In this document: piece after piece, positions 6,024 to 11,363 of the stretch | Numbering within the stretch: the stretch's first letter is position 1 | How the letters are laid out: every line of letters starts with the position of its first letter | Origin: Acanthamoeba lenticulata | Lineage: Eukaryota; Discosea; Longamoebia; Acanthamoebidae | DNA length: 11,363 bases | Reading direction: 5' to 3' | Assembly: GCA_002179805.1 (NCBI GenBank) | Contig: NAVB01003175.1 | Span: 1-11,363 of the forward strand | Made by a program: the position numbers and the translations under genes | The notes under the pieces: generated by a model | Told to the model about the DNA's origin: nothing | The model's database searches: none | The model's input: the letters and a program-made list of their open reading frames with translations, nothing else

Positions 6024-9000
6024 ATGAGTAGTCGCTTGGCCGTGGATCCCACGCTGGCGGCGTTGGAGCGGATGTTCGAAAGCGTCCAACCTACGGTCCA
6101 TGAACCGATCACCATTTCCACTGCCGCTTCGGCGTTGGACGGCCGTGGCCGCCCGCTTCCTCGGCAACACCAGCCGCAATACACCAAGAAGTCCTTCCGC
6201 CGAAGCATGTCGTGTCCCGCCGAGGACCTCCTGGCCTACGTGCGCGAGCAAGAGCTGGCGGCCGTCGTCGGGGGCTTTCCCTGCGAGCAGGAGGCGGCGG
6301 TCGAGGCCCCCGCGCAGGAGGAGCTCGACTGGGAGCGCGAGCACAAGGGCGAGGCCGACCTTCGCGCGCGGCTCAGCCAGGCCGGGCGTCAGCAGCAGCC
6401 GCAGGTTCATGACCACGACGACGAAGGCTACAGCTTTGGCGATGACGACGTTCCCCAAGAGGAAGACGACGAAGAGCTGCTACACAGGGAAGAAGAGTGG
6501 GCTCAAATCAACCTCGAGCGCGAAAGGCTCGAGCGGGAGCGAGCCGACCTGTTCGAGGTGGTGCGCCTGTGGCGTGACCGCGAGGACGAGCAGCTGGACA
6601 AGGAAGCCAAGGCCAGGCGGGCGCTCAAGATGCTGCTACAAGTCCACCAAAACATCGAAGACGGCCGCCGTTCGTCGGTGTCGGCCGCTCGCGACTTGTG
6701 CGGCTGCAGCAGCTGCCAAGCCAGGGCCAGCCGCGTGAGGCGCGCGAGGGCCATCATCGCCGACATGGAGGCCGAGGAGAAGCGCGGCAACCGACGCCTG
6801 AGCCTCGTCGTGGACGTCCTGACCCGCCTGGCCCGAGAGCAGCTCGAGGGAAACCTACTGGCTGGCTTCGAGGAGGAAGAAGAAGGCGCTGGTAGCTACA
6901 AGTTCAGCCAACGCCACTTGGTCCATCACCTCTTGCCCACGACGAGCCATGGCAAGTCGTCGTCTCGCGCGGTTGGATTTGAGCGCGTAGAGGGGGGCGA
7001 CCATGCGGCCACGCTTCCACCCAAACGTAGCCGCACCTTTGAGTGCGCCCGCAGGGAGGCGCTCGACGACCAGCTTCCCGGAGCAGCCTCCGGGCGTAGA
7101 CGAAGCAGCACCCGCCTCAAGTACTTGGACCACCTCGCCGCTATGGGCTACCGCCGCACCGGCGAGACCCTTCTCCACGTCGTCCCCAACGCCAACAGCC
7201 ATCACCAACCCACACGAGGCGTTCCACAGAACCAACACCACCATCCACACCATCAACGTCGTCGCGGGCCGCGTGAGCTCCTCGTCGAGCGGTCGCGTCT
7301 GGACGACAGCGGCAGCGACCACAGGCGGGCCGTCTCGCAGCGCAACATCAAGCGGCCGTCGCTCCTCGCCGTGGCCAATGGCGAGGCCGACGTCGCCCTG
7401 CCGACCTTTGCCACCATGCGCCCGCGGCGGGCGCACAAGCAGCATCCCATAGAGCGCGCGGCCTCGGTGGCGGCCTTTGCCAGGCTCGAGCGCCGCGTGG
7501 AGAGGGTCACCTCGGCCGGGGCGGCCCATGACGACGACGACGACAACGTCAACGACGACGGCAGCGAGTCTTCCGGATTCACCACGGACTCGCGCGAGGA
7601 GGAGAAGGTCGACGTCGACATCGTTGCCAGCGGGGCGCAGGACCAGCCCCGCCGCGCCTCTGTGGCGCAGCCGCCTGTCCAGGTGGCCGTCGCGAGTCCG
7701 CCGCCCGCGGCCGTCTCCGGAGGAGGTCGCCCGTCGGACCTGTCGGCCTCGCGCGAGGGCATGGCCCGGCGGCAGCGCATGAAGCGGTGCCTGACGGAGG
7801 AGATCATGGACATCCTGCGCGACAGCGACCCCACCGACGGCATGGACCCCGCCGTAGCCGCCTCCAAAGCCGCCGCTGGCATGCGGGAGGCCAAGAGCGA
7901 GGAGATCCGCGGCGTGGCCTCGGGCGCCGACGCCGGGCGACGCCGGAGGAACGTCATCTGGCGCGACGACGACAGCGGCCGCGACGTCGAGGCCACCGAC
8001 GCCGCCGCCGCCGCGGCCGTCGGCGGAGGAGGCCAAGCGATCGCGGCGGGCCATGCGGGCCAAACGCTGCAGCGCGAGTCGTCGGAGGAGCGGCGGAGCC
8101 GCAAGAAGGAGCGCAAGCGCAAGGCCAAGATGCAGGCCCGCGAGGTGCGGCGGATGGAGAAGGAGGCCAGGCGCCAGGAAAAGCGACGCGCCCGCGTGTG
8201 GAGCCGCGAGGTCAAGGACCTCAAGAAGCAGCTCCGTCGACAGAAAAAGGACAACACCAACAACGACAGCACCAAGGGCAAGGGCAAGGGCAAGGCCCAG
8301 GCCCAAGAGCCCGAGGTGGCCTCGACCATCGTCGTGCCGGTCAGGAGGAAGAGCTTCCTCGAGCGGCTCAAGTGGAAGCGCAGGAAGGACGGCGGCGTCG
8401 GCGACAAGCGGCAGGTCAGGTCCGACTTGGGGGATGGCCTTGACGACAACGACCAAGATGACGAGGGCCGGATGGACGCGCGTCGGGCCCACGGACGCCG
8501 CCAGAGCTTCAGGTCGGTCTCGCTGCGCGCGCTGATGAAGCGGAACGAGTCGGCGCCGGACCAGGTCGGTGCGGCGTCCTCGTCGACGTCGACATCGAGC
8601 TCGAGCTCGTCCTCCATCACGACGACGACGACGACAACGTTTGGCTCGTCGATCTTCCCGACCACGACAGACCCGTCCATGTGGGGCTCCTCCACGACCG
8701 ACATGCTGGGCTCGGGCTCGGTCCCGGAGTTCGAGGCGCCCGCGGCGACGCCGGTTGCCCCCGAGAAGGAAACGGGTGCCAAACGGCTGGCCTTTTGGCG
8801 CCGCCGCTCGCACAGCCCCAAGCGGCTGGCCTCGGGCAAGAAGCACATCGACGACCGCATCCAGCGCCAGGCCACGCTCGAAGACGTTGAGCCCGAGGCC
8901 CAGTTCGACCCGGCCCTTCTCGGCGTCGGCATCGGCGTCGGCACCGGCTTCGGCATCGGCGTCGAGACCAACGACGGCGACGAGAGCGGCGCCCAGACGG

Positions 9001-10300
9001 TCGCGCCGACGCCGGACCGGGTGGCGTCCATGGAGGAGTGGATGGCGGCGCCGCCGAACCGCCGGCCGCCACGACTGCCGGCCCTGAACCCGCGGGTCAC
9101 CGCGAGCGACACGCGCCTGTCGTGCTTTGCCGCCACCGCCTCGACGGCCGACGGCGACGACGACGACGAGGGCGAGGACGTGGAGGAGTGGGAAAAGGGC
9201 AAGGAGGTCGTCACGCGGACCCAGGACGCCGACGCCAAGGGCTTGCCTCCTTACAGGCTCCCCGAGGATGACGACGACGAAGCCGCCCACGCGGGCGAGC
9301 AGGAAGCCAAGACGTCGATGGCCGGCGCACTGCAGTTCCGCCACAGCTCCATGTCGCAGCCGCTCTTTGGCCAGCCGCTGGCCGACCTGATCGAGCGCCA
9401 GCGGGCAGAGGAGAAGGTGCTGGGCATCTCCGCCCTCGAGGTGCCGCGCCTCCTCTACGTCCTCTGCCGGACGCTCATCCAGCGCAGCAGTACGCCTCCT
9501 CCCACGCGCATGTTTGGAATTCCACGCATCCCAACACGCATGAGCGCACACGAACAGGCAGCGGGAAGATGGAGGGCCTGTTCCGCGTGTCGGGCAGCGC
9601 CCTCGAGGTCCAGCGCCTGAAGGAGCAGCTCGAGATGCGGTACGCGACTCGCCAGGCCAGGCATGGCTCCACAGAGGCAGGATGTGACAAGGCGTCGATG
9701 TTTATGTGTGTGTCAATCGCCTTAGGGACTATGACCTGTGCGCGTTCGACGCCTTTGCGTTGGCGTCGTGCATGGAGGAGTGGCTCCGGCTGCTGCCCGA
9801 GCCGGTCATCCCCGAGTCCTTCTACAACGAGTGCATCAAGGGCGCCAACCGGCCGGACCAGCCCCTCCTCATCATCGACCGCATCCCCGAGGTCCTCCTC
9901 GTCCTCCCGTCTCTCGTCTTTGGGTTGTTGAACTGATGAACCAATGTTGGCTGAGGTTGGGCAGGTCAACAAGAACGTGGTGTTTTGCATCTGCGAGTTC
10001 GTGCGGCGCATCACCCAGCCGCAGCAGATCCTGAAGACGATGATGAATGCTCACAGCCTCGCTCTCGTCTTTGCGCCCACTCTCCTCCGGTATAGCAACC
10101 AACCAACCAACCAACCAACAAGCCCGTGGTGTGGACGTGCGGGCCCAAGCAGCTGACCCCCTCTGTCTCTTTGTCTCTCTCTTGTCAGGGGCGGGGACCA
10201 GGCGGTCATGTTCTACCTGTCCACGTTCGAGGTCATGTTCGTGCAGAATCTGTTCCAGAGCTACTCCGCCCTCGGCGTGCCCCTCCTCTCCCTGGACTGA
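6024..10300 (+). CDS. RhoGAP-domain protein with long charged N-terminus, 1316 residues
   Basis: Exons 6024-9489, 9558-9639, 9726-9891, 9965-10089 and 10189-10300 close exactly on TGA; introns are 68, 86, 73 and 99 nt. The C-terminal 200 residues (about 1115-1316) form a RhoGAP domain: FGQPLADL at its start, MEGLFRVSGS with the arginine finger at R1165, WLRLLPEPVIP, VNKNVVF and LALVFAPTLLR. RhoGAP domains speed GTP hydrolysis by Rho/Rac/Cdc42 GTPases and so control actin. The first 1100 residues are mostly low-complexity. An acidic/Arg coiled coil lies at about 154-216, a CGCSSC cluster at about 225, and Asp/Glu runs near 505 and 1045. A very basic coiled coil spans about 686-746, followed by a KGKGKGK repeat, Ser/Thr runs near 855-875 and a Gly-Val repeat near 967. 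Seven RRxS sites suggest control by AGC kinases. Exon 1 has no intron over 3466 nt, while the GAP domain is cut by four. No PH, SH3 or other known partner domain was recognised. Confidence 0.85.
8273..8296 (+). repeat. (AAGGGC)n coding repeat
   Basis: Tandem AAGGGC hexamers encode Lys-Gly repeats just after the basic coiled coil of the RhoGAP protein, followed by Ala-Gln pairs. This is a short in-frame expansion that forms a flexible basic linker. Confidence 0.7.
10096..10119. repeat. (CAAC)n tetranucleotide repeat in intron
   Basis: About six CAAC units occur near the 5' end of intron 4 (10090-10188) of the RhoGAP gene. The rest of the intron is pyrimidine-rich and ends CTTGTCAG. Confidence 0.75.
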
Positions 10301-10333
10301 GGCCAGAGCGCTTCCCCAGCTCGAGTTCCTGAA

Positions 10334-10339
10334 AATAAA
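10334..10339 (+). terminator. Poly(A) signal of the RhoGAP gene
   Basis: AATAAA stands 34 nt after the RhoGAP stop codon, followed by a GCTGTTTTTGTTGTTGG stretch that looks like a GT-rich downstream element. It lies inside the 83-nt gap before the stop of the convergent kinase gene, so the two 3' UTRs probably overlap. Confidence 0.6.
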
Positions 10340-10383
10340 AGCTGTTTTTGTTGTTGGAATGAAAAGTGTGCAAGAGGCCTACG

Positions 10384-11335
10384 CTAGAAGCGCCGCTTCT
10401 TGAGCGCGCTGCCGTTGAAGTCGTGATCGCCAAAGACTTCGCCAAACCGGTCGTTCTGGTATCGTCGCTCCTCGTCCATGCGCCGCTCCTCCTGCACCTC
10501 GTCCGACCTGGTGACGATTTTACATTGAATTATTTAATAATTTAATTAAATAATTAAAATTATTATGAAATCTTTTGTTGCGCGTACCGTCGGGCGCGTC
10601 GGTAGCCGGTGTTGAGCTTGGTGGGGAAGGTGGGCATCATGTCCGGCGACTTGGGCATGGGCGACTCCGTGAAGTAGGGATGCTGAAGGGCCTGGTAGGC
10701 CGTGATTCGCTTCTTGGGGTCGAACGTCAGGAACCGCTTCAGCAGGTCCTGCACAGATTTTATCGATTTTTTAAAAATATATTTCTATATTTCTATTTCT
10801 GAAATGACTTCTGGAAAAAATAACGATAAAAATAACCAAAACAAAGTAAATGTGAATTACCTGCCCGGCTGAAGACAAATACTTGAACTTGCTGTTGATC
10901 ATGTTGTAGTTCTGCAGAGGGAAACTGTTGATGAGCTTCCCATTGGGCAGGTCCTGGAAGCCCGGCCTGTGTGGTCGCAGAATAAAACAAAATAAATTGA
11001 AAAAGGACGAGTCAGACGTCAGCGACGACATGATGTCATTGCGGGATGAGAGAAGGGAGAGAGGCGACGAACCAGATCTTGTCGTTGGGCGTGCCGAGAA
11101 GGCGGCACATGAGCTGCAGCTGCTCGATCTCCGTCTTGCCCGGCATAACGGGTGTGTTCTGCAGCAGTTCCCCAAAGATGGCGCCCACAGCCCACATGTC
11201 CACTACACCAACAAAAAAAATGATTTTAAATTTTAAATAAAAAATTGAATATCATCAAGTCGACTGACATACCGGCCACGGTGTAGTCTTTGCAGCCCAG
11301 GAGCAGCTCCGGGGCGCGATACCACAGCGTCACAA
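10384..11335 (-). CDS. CDK11/CDK10-like protein kinase, C-terminal part only
   Basis: Minus-strand exons 11335-11273, 11202-11073, 10966-10861, 10748-10588 and 10507-10384 are joined by introns of 70, 106, 112 and 80 nt. The 5' part is beyond the window; an acceptor CAG sits at 11336-11338. The visible 193 residues cover kinase subdomain VIII onward: [14 protein letters not shown] with the APE motif, [14 protein letters not shown] with the subdomain IX Asp, [13 protein letters not shown] and [17 protein letters not shown], then MPTFP. These are CMGC hallmarks. The GCKDY and GAIFGELL context and the [15 protein letters not shown] tail point to the CDK11 (PITSLRE)/CDK10 group, which acts with cyclin partners in transcription and splicing. 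The ATP site, cyclin-binding helix and T-loop Thr are not visible, so the exact subtype is uncertain. The 40-residue tail is charged and ends KKRRF, possibly a nuclear signal. Confidence 0.85.
10528..10555. repeat. AT-rich inverted repeat in kinase intron
   Basis: Perfect 10-bp arms (AATTATTTAA at 10528-10537, TTAAATAATT at 10546-10555) enclose an 8-nt loop inside the last kinase intron (10508-10587). In RNA this could fold as a hairpin between donor and acceptor. Confidence 0.7.
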
Positions 11336-11363
11336 CTGTTTGTGCGCTGCGTCAGTCCACAGC

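Noticed and set aside
6855..9551. 898-codon open frame on the minus strand, and a 661-codon one at 7253-9238
   Set aside because: Both lie wholly antisense to RhoGAP exon 1. That exon is GC-rich and full of Arg, Glu and Asp codons, which rarely give stops on the other strand. The translations are Arg/Ala/Val-rich with no domain signal and no introns like those of the real genes.
10096..10119. Tandem CAAC units considered as a CRISPR-like or telomere-like array
   Set aside because: The units are only 4 nt, without spacers, and lie inside a spliced intron. It is a simple microsatellite.

Overview
This is nuclear DNA from a eukaryote with compact, intron-rich genes. Seven genes can be rebuilt from the sequence, with about 24 introns of roughly 60-126 nt. 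Coding exons are GC-rich and several introns are strongly AT-rich. There are no bacterial operon features or ribosome binding sites. The gene content (RhoGAP, F-box/WD40 protein, CDK11-type kinase, one-pass EGF protein, granulin-like secreted peptide) and the intron style fit a free-living amoebozoan such as Acanthamoeba. The organism is inferred, not proven.

Layout, left to right: (1) the 3' end of an EGF-like, single-pass membrane protein on + (about 61-452). (2) A four-exon gene of unknown function on - (1609 down to 522), converging on gene 1 with 69 nt between stop codons. (3) A two-exon gene on + (1848-2279) for a secreted 106-residue precursor holding one granulin-type cysteine domain between two Lys-Arg sites. 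It shares a 238-nt divergent promoter region with gene 2. (4) A nine-exon F-box/WD40 gene on + (2547-4525). (5) A four-exon gene on + (4669-5564) for a secreted DsbA-like thioredoxin-fold protein with a CPYC motif. (6) A five-exon gene on + (6024-10300) for a 1316-residue protein with a C-terminal RhoGAP domain behind about 1100 residues of charged low-complexity sequence. (7) The 3' half of a CDK11/CDK10-like kinase gene on - (11335 down to 10384), converging on gene 6 with 83 nt between stop codons and cut by the right edge.

The genes do not form an operon or an obvious single pathway. Three are secreted or surface proteins (EGF-TM, granulin-like, DsbA-like). Three are regulatory: an SCF-type receptor, a Rho-family GTPase-activating protein and a cyclin-dependent kinase. 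One is unknown. Exon joins were chosen by hand for GT..AG ends, phase and protein continuity. All seven models close to whole codons, but none has been tested against transcripts.

Most worth checking: the stand-alone granulin precursor with four extra cysteines; the RhoGAP protein with seven RRxS sites and two changed active-site residues; a 17-nt element shared by two promoters; the unusual GTNCG splice donors; and the unrecognised minus-strand gene.
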